Source: Sphingobacteriales bacterium
Lineage (GTDB): Bacteria > Bacteroidota > Bacteroidia > Sphingobacteriales > Sphingobacteriaceae
Length of the DNA stretch: 64,000 bases
NCBI GenBank assembly: GCA_014763615.1
Contig: JACXVB010000003.1
Coordinates: forward strand, 62,001 to 126,000
Direction: 5' to 3'
The translations under genes were made by a program, and so were the position numbers. Shown here piece after piece: positions 27,483 through 35,992 of the stretch; the first letter of the stretch is position 1, and every line of letters starts with the position of its first letter. The notes under the pieces are model-generated. The model was not told the DNA's origin and searched no databases. It saw only the letters and a list, made by a program, of their open reading frames with translations.

Positions 27483-27896
27483 CTAATGTTCTAAAAAGAT
27501 TAATCTTTCATTTTCTGATACAATTTCTATTTTAACTTTAATGGCACTTTCTGGCAAAAGATCAGGAATTTTTGTAGGCCACTCTACCATGCAATAATCA
27601 CCAGAATAGAAATAATCTTCATAACCTAAATCTAAAGCCTCATTTTGGTTTTTTAGACGATAAAAATCGAAATGAAAAATCGAACCATTTGCTCTTTTAT
27701 ACTCATTTACAATGGAAAAAGTTGGGCTTGAAGTATGATCTTCAGTACCTAAAATCATACAGATATGATGGATTAAAGTAGTTTTACCGGCACCCATTTC
27801 GCCATAAAAAAGGAATATTTTCTCATCGCCAGCGAAGTCTAAAATCTGCTGCGCCACTTTTGATAATTCACCGCTATCCTGAACCCTAATCTGCAT
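27483..27896 (-). CDS. tsaE: tRNA threonylcarbamoyladenosine biosynthesis ATPase TsaE
   Basis: A 137-residue P-loop ATPase. The Walker A motif is GEMGAGKTTL (about residues 33-42), then 'SSPTFSIVNEY' and 'IFHFDFYRLKN', then 'MVEWPTKIPDLLP'; these are the diagnostic TsaE motifs. It works with TsaB and TsaD in forming t6A at A37 of ANN-decoding tRNAs. It follows porX with a gap of seven bases, so the two are cotranscribed. Confidence 0.95.
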   Translation of the reverse strand: MQIRVQDSGELSKVAQQILDFAGDEKIFLFYGEMGAGKTTLIHHICMILGTEDHTSSPTFSIVNEYKRANGSIFHFDFYRLKNQNEALDLGYEDYFYSGDYCMVEWPTKIPDLLPESAIKVKIEIVSENERLIFLEH

Positions 27897-27903
27897 GAAT
27901 TAA

Positions 27904-29457
27904 TTACTTGTTTTTGTAGGTTAAAAACGGAATAATCACTTCTTCTAATGAAATTCCGCCATGTTGGAAAGTCTCGTTAAAATAATTTACAAACTGATTG
28001 TAGTTGTTTTGATAAACGAAGTAAGTATCTTCTTTTGCGAAAATATAGCTAGAACTTACATGCAATTTAGGCAACATCGCATCAGAAGGATTTTTTACTT
28101 GAAACACATCTTTGGCATTAAAATTCAAGTTTTTACCTTGCTTATATCTTAAATTAGAGTTGGTATTTCTATCTCCAATTACTTTACTAGGATGTTTCAC
28201 CCTTATGGTTCCATGATCAGTAGTGATCATCAATTTCACCCTTTTTTGGGCTAATTTTTTGATTAAATCTAATAGCGGAGAATGCTCAAACCAAGAAAGC
28301 GTGAGAGAGCGATAAGCGGCATCATCATTTGCCAACTCTCTAATCATTTGCATATCTGTTCTGGCATGAGAAAGCATATCCACAAAGTTGTAAACAATGG
28401 CATTCAAATCATTACCCATCAAATTGTTTAAAGAATCATTAAGATCTTTTCCTTGATCATAATTCAAAATTTTATGATAGGAAAATTTAATGTCTTTTTT
28501 TAAGCTACGTTTGATTTGATCAGCCATAAATTGCTCTTCAAATAAATTTTTTCCGCCTTCATCTTCATCATTTTGCCACATCTCAGGGAAACGTTTTTCC
28601 ATTTCTGATGGCATTAATCCGGAGAAGATAGCGTTTCTGGCATATTGGGTAGCGGTTGGCAAAATGCTGAAGTAAGTATCTTCTTCTTCTAACCTAAAAT
28701 ACTCGGTAATTATCGGATTAATGATTTTCCATTGGTCATACCTTAAATTATCTATCAGAATAAAAAACGTGGGTACATTATCCTGTAAGGAAGGAAATAC
28801 TTTTTTCTTGAATAGCTGATGTGAAAAAACAGGTGCTTTATCCTGATTTTTAATCCAGTCTAAATAATTCTTCTCCATAAATTTAGAAAACTGGGCATTG
28901 GCTTCTGCTTTTTGCATGGTTAAAATTTCATGCATTCCGGCATCTTCCAGCTTTTCTAATTCTAACTCCCAAAAAACAAGTTTTTTATAAACATCAATCC
29001 ATTCTTGATAAGTCAAATTGTCATTCAGCGTCATTCCAAGATTCCTAAAATCTTGCTGATACGCCATTGAAGTTTTCTCACTTACCAATCGTTTATTATC
29101 AATTAACTTTTTAATCGTTAATAAAATCTGCTTCGGATTTACAGGTTTAATCAGATAATCATCTATCTTAAAACCAATCGCATCTTCCATTAAATACTCT
29201 TCTTCGCTTTTGGTAATCATCACCACTGGTACATCCGGATTTAGCGTTTTAATACTACTTAAAGTCTCCAATCCGGTTAAACCGGGCATATTTTCATCCA
29301 AAAAAACCAAATCAAAATCTTTGGTTTTAAATACATCAAGGGCATCTCTTCCGTTGGTTGCAGTATCAATATGATAACCTTTTTCGCTTAAAAAAAGAAT
29401 ATGTGGTTTGAGCAGATCTATTTCATCATCGGCCCATAATATATTTGCAGTTTGCAT
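27904..29457 (-). CDS. porX: Type IX secretion regulator PorX (response regulator with PglZ domain)
   Basis: A 517-residue two-domain regulator. The receiver (1-125) has the phosphoacceptor Asp54 (VFLDENMPGLTG), the acidic pair Asp10-Asp11 and a Lys in LIKP. The C-terminal PglZ part is an alkaline-phosphatase-superfamily fold with 'FILIDNLRYDQW', 'YNFVDMLSHARTD' and 'TTDHGTIRV', giving the metal-binding residues. PorX regulates T9SS (gliding and secretion) genes with PorY and SigP in Porphyromonas and Flavobacterium. No porY kinase is next to it here. TsaE follows. Confidence 0.95.
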   Translation of the reverse strand: MQTANILWADDEIDLLKPHILFLSEKGYHIDTATNGRDALDVFKTKDFDLVFLDENMPGLTGLETLSSIKTLNPDVPVVMITKSEEEYLMEDAIGFKIDDYLIKPVNPKQILLTIKKLIDNKRLVSEKTSMAYQQDFRNLGMTLNDNLTYQEWIDVYKKLVFWELELEKLEDAGMHEILTMQKAEANAQFSKFMEKNYLDWIKNQDKAPVFSHQLFKKKVFPSLQDNVPTFFILIDNLRYDQWKIINPIITEYFRLEEEDTYFSILPTATQYARNAIFSGLMPSEMEKRFPEMWQNDEDEGGKNLFEEQFMADQIKRSLKKDIKFSYHKILNYDQGKDLNDSLNNLMGNDLNAIVYNFVDMLSHARTDMQMIRELANDDAAYRSLTLSWFEHSPLLDLIKKLAQKRVKLMITTDHGTIRVKHPSKVIGDRNTNSNLRYKQGKNLNFNAKDVFQVKNPSDAMLPKLHVSSSYIFAKEDTYFVYQNNYNQFVNYFNETFQHGGISLEEVIIPFLTYKNK

Positions 29458-29565
29458 AATGTTTGTATCTATTTAAATGATTATATTGATAAATTATCAA
29501 TATTTGCTTGTTATTTACAGCAGCCCACAAAATTAACAAAATTTGTGCCTTATAATTGACATCGC

Positions 29566-30786
29566 TTGAATAAGAATAAAATTATTAATGATCCAGTTTA
29601 TGGTTTTATCAGTATCAAAACTCCTTTATTGTTTGATTTGATAGAACATCCTTATTTTCAACGACTAAGATACATCAAACAATTAGGGATGACCCATTTG
29701 GTTTATCCTGGCGCATTACACACTCGCTTTCATCACGCTTTAGGCGCTATGCATTTGATGCAATTAGCGCTTGAACATCTACAAAGTAAGGGGCATATCA
29801 TCACCAAAGAGGAAGAGGAAGCTGCTTGTGTAGCTATTTTGCTGCATGATATTGGTCACGGACCATTTTCTCATGCGCTAGAACATACCATTGTTGAAGG
29901 TGTGTCTCATGAAAAAATCAGCAAACTTTTTATGGCTCATTTAAATGAAGAGTTTGAGGGCAAATTAGACCTTGCATTGCAAATTTTCAATAATCAACAT
30001 CCTAAAAAATTCCTCTATCAGTTAATTTCTGGTCAGTTAGATTTAGATCGATTAGATTACCTTAATCGGGATAGCTTTTTTAGCGGCGTAACCGAAGGGA
30101 TGGTAAGTTCAGACCGGATCATCAAACTTTTAAACATCAAAGATGACCAATTAGTAGTAGAAGAAAAGGGGATTTATTCTATTGAAAAATTCCTGATTGC
30201 TAGAAGGTTAATGTATTGGCAGGTATATTTACATAAAACGGTAATTGCAGCAGAGCAAATGTTAGTGAAAATCCTGTTCAGAGCCAGAGAATTAGCGGCA
30301 AATGGCGAGGAACTGTTTGCAACTCCGGCTTTAAAACATTTCCTTTACCATGATATTACAGAATCTGACTTTTATAATGAGCCCATCCATCTCAAAAATT
30401 TTTCTTTGTTGGATGATCACGACATCATGTGCGCCGTAAAAGTATGGCAGTTTCACGATGATTTTATTTTAAAAACACTTTGTAATCACTTAAGTATCAG
30501 AAAACTCTATAAATTAGAAATCAGTTATGAAACACCTAATCCAGATCGGGTAAACCAATTAACCCAAAAAGCCGTTGATGAGTTAGGTATTGATGAAGAA
30601 GATTCAGCTTATTTTGTTTTCACTAATACGATAAACAATATGGCTTATAAAACTGGTAATGGTAGTATTTATGTGATGATGAAAGATGGAAGTTTACAAG
30701 ATATTGCCACCGCCTCAGATAATGCAAATTTAGAAGCCTTATCAAAAACGGTAACAAAAAACATTTTATGTTACACTAAATTTTAG
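29566..30786 (+). CDS. HD domain phosphohydrolase
   Basis: A 406-residue HD-superfamily protein. The metal-binding motifs are H...HDIGHG (residues about 85-105: 'HHALGAMHL', 'LLHDIGHGPFSHALEHT') and the distant Asp in LDRLDYLNRDS. The start codon TTG at 29566 gives the standard family N-terminus (NKNKIINDPVYGFI). Distant kin include dNTP triphosphohydrolases, but the substrate is not known. It is divergent from porX and followed by the lpxD operon, an order common to Bacteroidota genomes. Confidence 0.88.
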   Translation: MNKNKIINDPVYGFISIKTPLLFDLIEHPYFQRLRYIKQLGMTHLVYPGALHTRFHHALGAMHLMQLALEHLQSKGHIITKEEEEAACVAILLHDIGHGPFSHALEHTIVEGVSHEKISKLFMAHLNEEFEGKLDLALQIFNNQHPKKFLYQLISGQLDLDRLDYLNRDSFFSGVTEGMVSSDRIIKLLNIKDDQLVVEEKGIYSIEKFLIARRLMYWQVYLHKTVIAAEQMLVKILFRARELAANGEELFATPALKHFLYHDITESDFYNEPIHLKNFSLLDDHDIMCAVKVWQFHDDFILKTLCNHLSIRKLYKLEISYETPNPDRVNQLTQKAVDELGIDEEDSAYFVFTNTINNMAYKTGNGSIYVMMKDGSLQDIATASDNANLEALSKTVTKNILCYTKF

Positions 30787-30812
30787 ACAATTTGGTTAAT
30801 TGACTTAACAAT

Positions 30813-30842
30813 TTGTTCATTTAATAATAACAGTTAATTTTG
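30813..30842 (+). promoter_or_regulatory. Consensus Bacteroidota promoter of the lpx operon
   Basis: TTG at 30813-30815, exactly 19 bases, then TAATTTTG at 30835-30842, a full match to TTG-N19-TAnnTTTG. The lpxD ATG lies only four bases downstream, so the transcript would start at about the start codon. Confidence 0.65.
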
Positions 30843-30846
30843 AAGG

Positions 30847-31899
30847 ATGCAATTTACCGCAAAAGAGATTAGCTTATTACTAAACGGTGACCTAGAAGGC
30901 AACCCAGACGTAAAAGTTCATCAGTTAGCAAAAATAGAGGAAGCACAAGAAGGCTCTTTGTCTTTTCTGGCAAATCCTAAGTACGAGGCTTTTCTATATA
31001 CCACTAACGCTTCTGTGGTCATTGTGAATCAAGATTTGATAATTGACAAGCCTATCAGTGCTACTATTATTCGTGTGAAGGACGCTTATAGTAGCTTCTC
31101 CATTTTATTAGATAAATACAATAGTATCAAACTGGATAAAAAAGGAATTGAAGAACTAAGTTTCATTCATCCAAAAGCTAAAATCGGAAAAGATGTTTAC
31201 ATAGGTGCTTTCGCCTACATAGCTGCAGGAGCTGTAATTGGTGACGGAAGCAAAATTTACCCCCATTGCTATGTAGGAGACGATGTGAAAATTGGTCGTC
31301 AAAGTACCCTTCACTCTGGGGTTAAAATTTATCATGATTGTGTGATTGGAAACCGGGTAACCTTACACTCAAGTACCGTTATTGGGAGTGATGGCTTTGG
31401 TTTTGCCCCGCAAGCCAATGGCGAGTACACCAAAGTAAGCCAAATTGGGAATGTAATTATTGAAGACGACGTAGAAATTGGTGCAAATACCTGTATAGAT
31501 AGAGCTACAATGGGCTCTACTGTAATTAAAAAAGGGGTTAAACTAGATAACCTCATTCAAATTGCACATAATGCAGAAATTGGTCAAAACACGGTGATTG
31601 CCTCTCAAACAGGAGTTTCAGGAAGTGCAAAAATTGGTGAAAGTAGCATTATTGGAGGTCAGGTGGGTATAGTTGGTCATATCACATTGGCCAAAGGAAC
31701 TCAAATACAAGCCAAATCTGGTATCAACAAATCTATAGAAGAAGAAGGAAAGAAATGGGGCGGAGCACCCGCCACCAGCTATCAAAACTATATGCGCTCG
31801 CAAGTAATTATTCAAAGGTTACCAGAAATGGAGCGAAAAATTGAGGATTTACAAAAAGCATTAGCTGCTCTTTTAGAAAATTCTGTTCAAAAAAAGTAA
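30847..31899 (+). CDS. lpxD: UDP-3-O-(3-hydroxyacyl)glucosamine N-acyltransferase
   Basis: A 350-residue left-handed beta-helix acyltransferase of lipid A synthesis, third step. The N-terminal uridine-binding domain (1-100) is followed by hexapeptide repeats (for instance IGKDVYIGAFAYIAAGAVIG) with the active-site region 'IAHNAEIGQNTVIA', and a C-terminal helical extension. The product length matches LpxD. Eight bases precede the lpxC-fabZ gene. This order, lpxD-lpxC/fabZ-lpxA, is the Bacteroidota lipid A operon. Confidence 0.96.
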   Translation: MQFTAKEISLLLNGDLEGNPDVKVHQLAKIEEAQEGSLSFLANPKYEAFLYTTNASVVIVNQDLIIDKPISATIIRVKDAYSSFSILLDKYNSIKLDKKGIEELSFIHPKAKIGKDVYIGAFAYIAAGAVIGDGSKIYPHCYVGDDVKIGRQSTLHSGVKIYHDCVIGNRVTLHSSTVIGSDGFGFAPQANGEYTKVSQIGNVIIEDDVEIGANTCIDRATMGSTVIKKGVKLDNLIQIAHNAEIGQNTVIASQTGVSGSAKIGESSIIGGQVGIVGHITLAKGTQIQAKSGINKSIEEEGKKWGGAPATSYQNYMRSQVIIQRLPEMERKIEDLQKALAALLENSVQKK

Positions 31900-31907
31900 T
31901 TTAAACC

Positions 31908-33320
31908 ATGAATCTAAGGCAAAGAACAATAAAATCAGAAGTTAGTGTAAGCGGAGTTGGTTTACATACCGGAGCAAAGGTGAATTTAACTTTTAAACCT
32001 GCAGATGAAAATCATGGTTTTAAGTTTAAAAGGGTTGATTTACCAGGCCAACCTGTAATTGATGCAGACGTTGATAATGTTTCTGATACTTCAAGAAGCA
32101 CCACGCTCTCGCAAAATGGGGCAAGTGTAAGTACTACTGAACACGTTTTAGCTGCTTTAGTGGGTTGTGAGGTAGATAATGTGATGATAGAATTAGATGG
32201 AGGAGAGGTTCCGATTTTAGATGGGAGTGCCATAGAATTTGTTTTGGCTTTAGAATCCGTTGGTTTTAAAGAGCAAAACGCAGAAAGAGAATGTTTCCAC
32301 ATCCCTCACAATATTCATTATTCTGAGGATGATAGAAAAGTGGAAATGGTAGTGATGCCTTTAGACGATTATCGTTTTACTTGTATGGTAGATTACAATT
32401 CTCCTGTTTTAGGCAGTCAACACTCTACCATCACCTCCATTACAGATTTTAAAGACGAAATTGCTCCATGTAGAACTTTTGTTTTCTTACATGAATTAGA
32501 AATGTTATTAAAACATAATCTTATAAAAGGCGGTGATATTAATAATGCCATTGTTATCGTTGACCATGAAATTGGAGAGCAAGAACTAAAAGATTTAGCC
32601 AAAGCTTTCAACAGACAAGAAATTAAAGTTGCCAAAGAAGGTATCTTAAACAATATTGAATTACGTTATCAAAATGAGCCGGCTCGTCATAAACTTTTAG
32701 ATATGATTGGAGATTTGGCACTAATAGGAACTCCAATTAAAGGTCACGTAATGGCGGCTCGTCCTGGTCATGCAGCAAATGTTGCTTTTGCAAAAAAAAT
32801 CAAAGCAGCCATCAAAAAAGAAAAAAAGAAAAAAGTACAGCACATCTACGACCCAACCGTAAAACCATTGTATGATATTGTAGATATCATGAATATTTTG
32901 CCACATCGCCAGCCATTTTTATTTATTGATAAGATTTTAGAGTTAACCAAAACATTTGTGGTTGGCGTGAAAAATGTTACCATGAATGAAGAGTTTTTTA
33001 AAGGTCATTTTCCGGGGGCTCCGGTTTTACCTGGCGTTGTTCAAATTGAAGCGATGGCGCAAACCGGTGGAATTTTAGTGTTAAGTACCGTTCCAGACCC
33101 TCAAAATTATCTTACTTATTTTCTTAAAATAGACAATGTTCGATTTAGAGCACAAGTGCTTCCCGGAGACACCATCATTTTCAGATGTGATTTAATGGAA
33201 CCCATCAGAAGAGGAATTGCTCAGATGAAAGGTGTGGGAATGGTTGGTGAAAAAATAGTAGTAGAAGCCGAAATGATGGCTCAAATCTCAAGATATAAAG
33301 AAACAGAAAACCCTGCATGA
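31908..33320 (+). CDS. lpxC-fabZ: Bifunctional LpxC deacetylase / FabZ 3-hydroxyacyl-ACP dehydratase
   Basis: A 470-residue fusion protein. Residues 1-300 are LpxC, the committed zinc deacetylase of lipid A synthesis: TEHVLAALVG and HKLLDMIGDLALIG carry zinc-binding His and Asp residues. Residues 320-465 are FabZ, a hot-dog dehydratase of fatty acid elongation: ILPHRQPFLFIDK, GHFPGAPVLPGVVQIEAMAQ, with the catalytic His and Glu. The joint region around 305-325 is Lys-rich (KKEKKKKV). The fusion is standard in Bacteroidota. It overlaps lpxA by four bases. Confidence 0.97.
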   Translation: MNLRQRTIKSEVSVSGVGLHTGAKVNLTFKPADENHGFKFKRVDLPGQPVIDADVDNVSDTSRSTTLSQNGASVSTTEHVLAALVGCEVDNVMIELDGGEVPILDGSAIEFVLALESVGFKEQNAERECFHIPHNIHYSEDDRKVEMVVMPLDDYRFTCMVDYNSPVLGSQHSTITSITDFKDEIAPCRTFVFLHELEMLLKHNLIKGGDINNAIVIVDHEIGEQELKDLAKAFNRQEIKVAKEGILNNIELRYQNEPARHKLLDMIGDLALIGTPIKGHVMAARPGHAANVAFAKKIKAAIKKEKKKKVQHIYDPTVKPLYDIVDIMNILPHRQPFLFIDKILELTKTFVVGVKNVTMNEEFFKGHFPGAPVLPGVVQIEAMAQTGGILVLSTVPDPQNYLTYFLKIDNVRFRAQVLPGDTIIFRCDLMEPIRRGIAQMKGVGMVGEKIVVEAEMMAQISRYKETENPA

Positions 33321-34099
33321 TACAACCTTTAGCTTATATACATCCACAGGCAAAAATCGCCAATAGTGTAGTAATTGATCCTTTTGCGGTAATACATAAA
33401 GATGTAGTTATTGGCGAAGGAACTTGGATTGGCTCTAACGTAACCATTATGGATGGAGCTAGAATAGGAAAAAATTGTCGGATTTTTCCTGGTGCAGTTA
33501 TTTCGGCTATTCCTCAAGATTTAAAATATGCCGGTGAAGAAACTACGGCTGTTATTGGTGATAATACCACCATCAGAGAGTACGTTACCATCAACAGAGG
33601 TACAGCAGATAAATGGGAAACTAAAGTTGGAAAAAATTGTCTATTAATGGCTTACTGCCATGTTGCCCATGATTGTGAAGTGGGTGATAATTGTATTTTT
33701 TCGAACAATACCACACTAGCGGGGCACATCACTATTGGTGATAATGTGGTTTTAGCCGGAATGGTAGCCATTCATCAGTTTTGTAAAGTTGGTTCTTATG
33801 CTTTTGTAACCGGAGGGTCTTTAGTAAGAAAGGATATTCCTCCTTATGTAAAAGTAGCTAGAGAACCCCTTTCTTATGCTGGAATAAACTCCGTTGGTTT
33901 GAGAAGAAGAGGTTTTACACCAGAAAAAATCAACGAAATTCAAGAGATTTACCGTATCTTATTTGTCAAACATAATAATGTTACCAAAGCTTTAGACATT
34001 ATAGAAGCAGACTTTAAACCTACCGAAGAACGTGATGAAATCATTAATTTCATTCGTAATTCTAACCGTGGGGTGATGAGAAGCTTCGGAAACTCCTAA
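33317..34099 (+). CDS. lpxA: UDP-N-acetylglucosamine acyltransferase
   Basis: A 260-residue left-handed beta-helix acyltransferase for the first step of lipid A synthesis. Hexapeptide repeats run through residues 5-190. The catalytic His segment is 'YCHVAHDCEVGDNC', and 'AIHQFCKVGSYAFVTGGSLVRKDIPPYVKVARE' is diagnostic. C-terminal helices end with 'RGVMRSFGNS'. It overlaps the lpxC-fabZ stop by four bases and is eight bases before an ABC ATPase. Confidence 0.97.
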   Translation: MIQPLAYIHPQAKIANSVVIDPFAVIHKDVVIGEGTWIGSNVTIMDGARIGKNCRIFPGAVISAIPQDLKYAGEETTAVIGDNTTIREYVTINRGTADKWETKVGKNCLLMAYCHVAHDCEVGDNCIFSNNTTLAGHITIGDNVVLAGMVAIHQFCKVGSYAFVTGGSLVRKDIPPYVKVAREPLSYAGINSVGLRRRGFTPEKINEIQEIYRILFVKHNNVTKALDIIEADFKPTEERDEIINFIRNSNRGVMRSFGNS

Positions 34100-34107
34100 T
34101 TTCATCT

Positions 34108-34728
34108 ATGAAAATAGAACTGGAGCAAATTGGTAGGCGATTTAATCGGGAATGGATATTTAGAAAAATCAATTACTCCTTTCATTCAGGTAAATCCTAT
34201 GCCGTTTTAGGAATCAATGGCTCTGGTAAATCTACATTTTTGCAGGTTATTTCTGGTTCGTTGGCACCTTCAGAAGGAAAATTAAGTTATGCTTTAGCAG
34301 ATAAAAATATTGAAGTAGAGCAGCTATTTGAACACCTCAGTATTGCAGCTCCTTACCTAGAGTTGATAGAAGAATTTACGCTTAATGAATTGTTAGACTT
34401 TCATTTTCAGTTCAAGAAAAGAATCCATAATCTGGAAAACGAGCAGCTTATTTTGCTCCTTAATATGGAGGCAAATAAAAACAAGCAACTCAAATATTTT
34501 TCTTCCGGAATGAAGCAAAGAGTTAAGCTAGTTTTAGCTTTTTGTTCAGACACTCCAATTTTACTTTTAGATGAGCCTACCTCAAACTTAGACGAGCAAG
34601 GCATCCAATGGTACAAAAAATTAGTTACTGATTTCACTCAAAATAGGCTAACTATTGTGTGTTCCAATCAAAATCATGAATTCGACTTTTGCCAAGAGCA
34701 ATTATTCATTACAGATTACAAGCTTTAA
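34108..34728 (+). CDS. ABC transporter ATP-binding protein
   Basis: A 206-residue ATPase subunit. Walker A is GINGSGKST (about residues 34-42), the signature is SSGMKQRVKL, and Walker B is ILLLDEPTSNLDE. It is shorter than most, with no extra domain, and no permease gene is next to it. It ends the lipid A operon, which is the usual position in relatives; a role in LPS or lipoprotein transport is only guilt by association. Confidence 0.9.
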   Translation: MKIELEQIGRRFNREWIFRKINYSFHSGKSYAVLGINGSGKSTFLQVISGSLAPSEGKLSYALADKNIEVEQLFEHLSIAAPYLELIEEFTLNELLDFHFQFKKRIHNLENEQLILLLNMEANKNKQLKYFSSGMKQRVKLVLAFCSDTPILLLDEPTSNLDEQGIQWYKKLVTDFTQNRLTIVCSNQNHEFDFCQEQLFITDYKL

Positions 34729-34843
34729 ATCTTCCAGAAAGCTCTTTTTTCTGTCTATTTTATGGCTATCTTCCAGAAGATGCCTCTTTTAAAAAAGATA
34801 AAATAAATTATTCTTTAAATGTTTTATTTTAAGAATTTAGTTT

Positions 34844-34851
34844 TACCTTTG
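34844..34851 (+). promoter_or_regulatory. -7 element of a probable small RNA gene
   Basis: TACCTTTG matches TAnnTTTG; a T-rich stretch lies 19 bases upstream, but a perfect TTG is missing. It is 264 bases before the next coding start, which is far too long for a Bacteroidota leader. Confidence 0.5.
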
Positions 34852-34856
34852 CACTC

Positions 34857-35035
34857 CGAAATTTAGGATTTCACAAATTAAATATTGAACTTTGAGATTT
34901 AAGCTAAAAATTTAACAAAATTTTAGCTAGCTTTTAGAAAATACAAAAATAAGTTTTCATATATAAGTTTAGGTTTAGGTTGATAGAGCGGTCTCATTTC
35001 TGAAAAGATTTGAGGCCGTTCGTTATTTAAGAGGA
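34857..35035 (+). ncRNA. Candidate non-coding RNA, possible 6S RNA
   Basis: The 386-base gap between the ABC ATPase gene and the 5-formyl-THF cyclo-ligase gene has no credible ORF but has a -7 promoter element near its start and a GC-richer hairpin near 34988-35020, where CGGTCTCA pairs with TGAGGCCG around a 14-base loop, in otherwise AT-rich DNA. In many bacteria 6S RNA (ssrS) lies directly upstream of the cyclo-ligase gene (ygfA). The neighbourhood therefore suggests a 6S-type RNA. The ends are estimates, and no long bulged helix was modelled. Confidence 0.4.
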
Positions 35036-35114
35036 ATTGTTTTAATTCGTAACCTTATTTGCATACACCCGTTCAATAGTTTAAGTTTATTTCCAGAATT
35101 TCAAATTAAAATCA

Positions 35115-35687
35115 TTGGATAAAAAAACCCTTAGAAAAGAAGCCTTAGAAAGAAGATTGGCGTTAAGCTCAAAAGATTACTGGCATCTTAATGATTTATT
35201 ACTCCATCAAATTCAAAAATTTGATTGGTCTAACATCACTTATCTCCACCTATTTTTGCCTATTAAAGAAAAAAAGGAAGTAGATACATTTGAAATTCTT
35301 TCTTTTTTTAAGCATCATAATCCTGAAATCAAAATCATTATCCCTCGCTGTAATTTTAATGATCACTCTTTAGAAAATGTTGTTTTTGATTATGAACATA
35401 CTGTTTTGGTAAAAAATAAATACCATATTCCAGAACCTCTTTATGGGAAAATAATCAGAGAAGACTTCATTGATGCCGTGTTGGTTCCTCTCTTAGCTTT
35501 TGACCAAAAAGGCAATAGAATAGGTTATGGAGCTGGGTTTTATGATAGATTTTTAAAAAAATGCAGACCAGAAACATTGAAAATTGGTCTTTCTTTATTC
35601 GGTCCAGTTTCAGGATTAATAGAAAATGATGAGTTTGATGTTAACTTAACGCATTGCATCACAGCCGATAAAATTTACATTTTCTAA
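35115..35687 (+). CDS. 5-formyltetrahydrofolate cyclo-ligase
   Basis: A 190-residue enzyme that turns 5-formyl-THF into 5,10-methenyl-THF with ATP (YgfA/FAU1 family). Diagnostic segments are the N-terminal [15 protein letters not shown] and the C-terminal phosphate and substrate-binding motif [14 protein letters not shown] near residues 135-148. A TTG start at 35115 fits the family N-terminus. It lies 264 bases downstream of a promoter that seems to serve a small RNA, and may be co-transcribed with it, as ssrS-ygfA in other bacteria. Confidence 0.93.
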   Translation: MDKKTLRKEALERRLALSSKDYWHLNDLLLHQIQKFDWSNITYLHLFLPIKEKKEVDTFEILSFFKHHNPEIKIIIPRCNFNDHSLENVVFDYEHTVLVKNKYHIPEPLYGKIIREDFIDAVLVPLLAFDQKGNRIGYGAGFYDRFLKKCRPETLKIGLSLFGPVSGLIENDEFDVNLTHCITADKIYIF

Positions 35688-35738
35688 ACCAAACTCAAAT
35701 TTCCAAATTAATATTTTACTGCTATATTTGAGCCATCA

Positions 35739-35925
35739 ATAAGGGGTGCCTTGTTTGTGTACAATAAAGGAAATGCTAGCTAAAATCCTTTCACAAATAC
35801 AAAACCAGGCTGAGATCATACCCAACTTCAAAGCTTTAAGTGAGAAGTAAAAATTTTGAATTTTTACTTTTTAATTTTTTGTTCGAAGTGCACCTGATCC
35901 GGATAATGCCGGCGTAGGGAATAAG
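35739..35925 (+). ncRNA. TPP riboswitch (THI element)
   Basis: The conserved parts of a thiamine pyrophosphate riboswitch are present in order: GGGGTGCC (35743-35750), CTGAGATCATACCC (about 35808-35821), then CACCTGATCCGGATAATGCC (35891-35910) and GGCGTAGGGAA. The stretch between the two halves contains a large optional insertion (about 35830-35885), with an extra AT-rich hairpin (AGTAAAAATT and its complement). It lies 68 bases before a TonB-dependent receptor start, so ligand binding should turn down that gene. Confidence 0.92.
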
Positions 35926-35992
35926 GTATAAGTTAAATTTTACGAGTGGGTTTACCCCTAAACTTTACTCTTTAACTTAAAAAATTACAACA

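Noticed and set aside
27904-29457. PglZ domain as part of a BREX phage defence system
   Set aside because: The receiver domain and single-gene setting identify PorX; no brx genes (brxC, pglX) are in the window.
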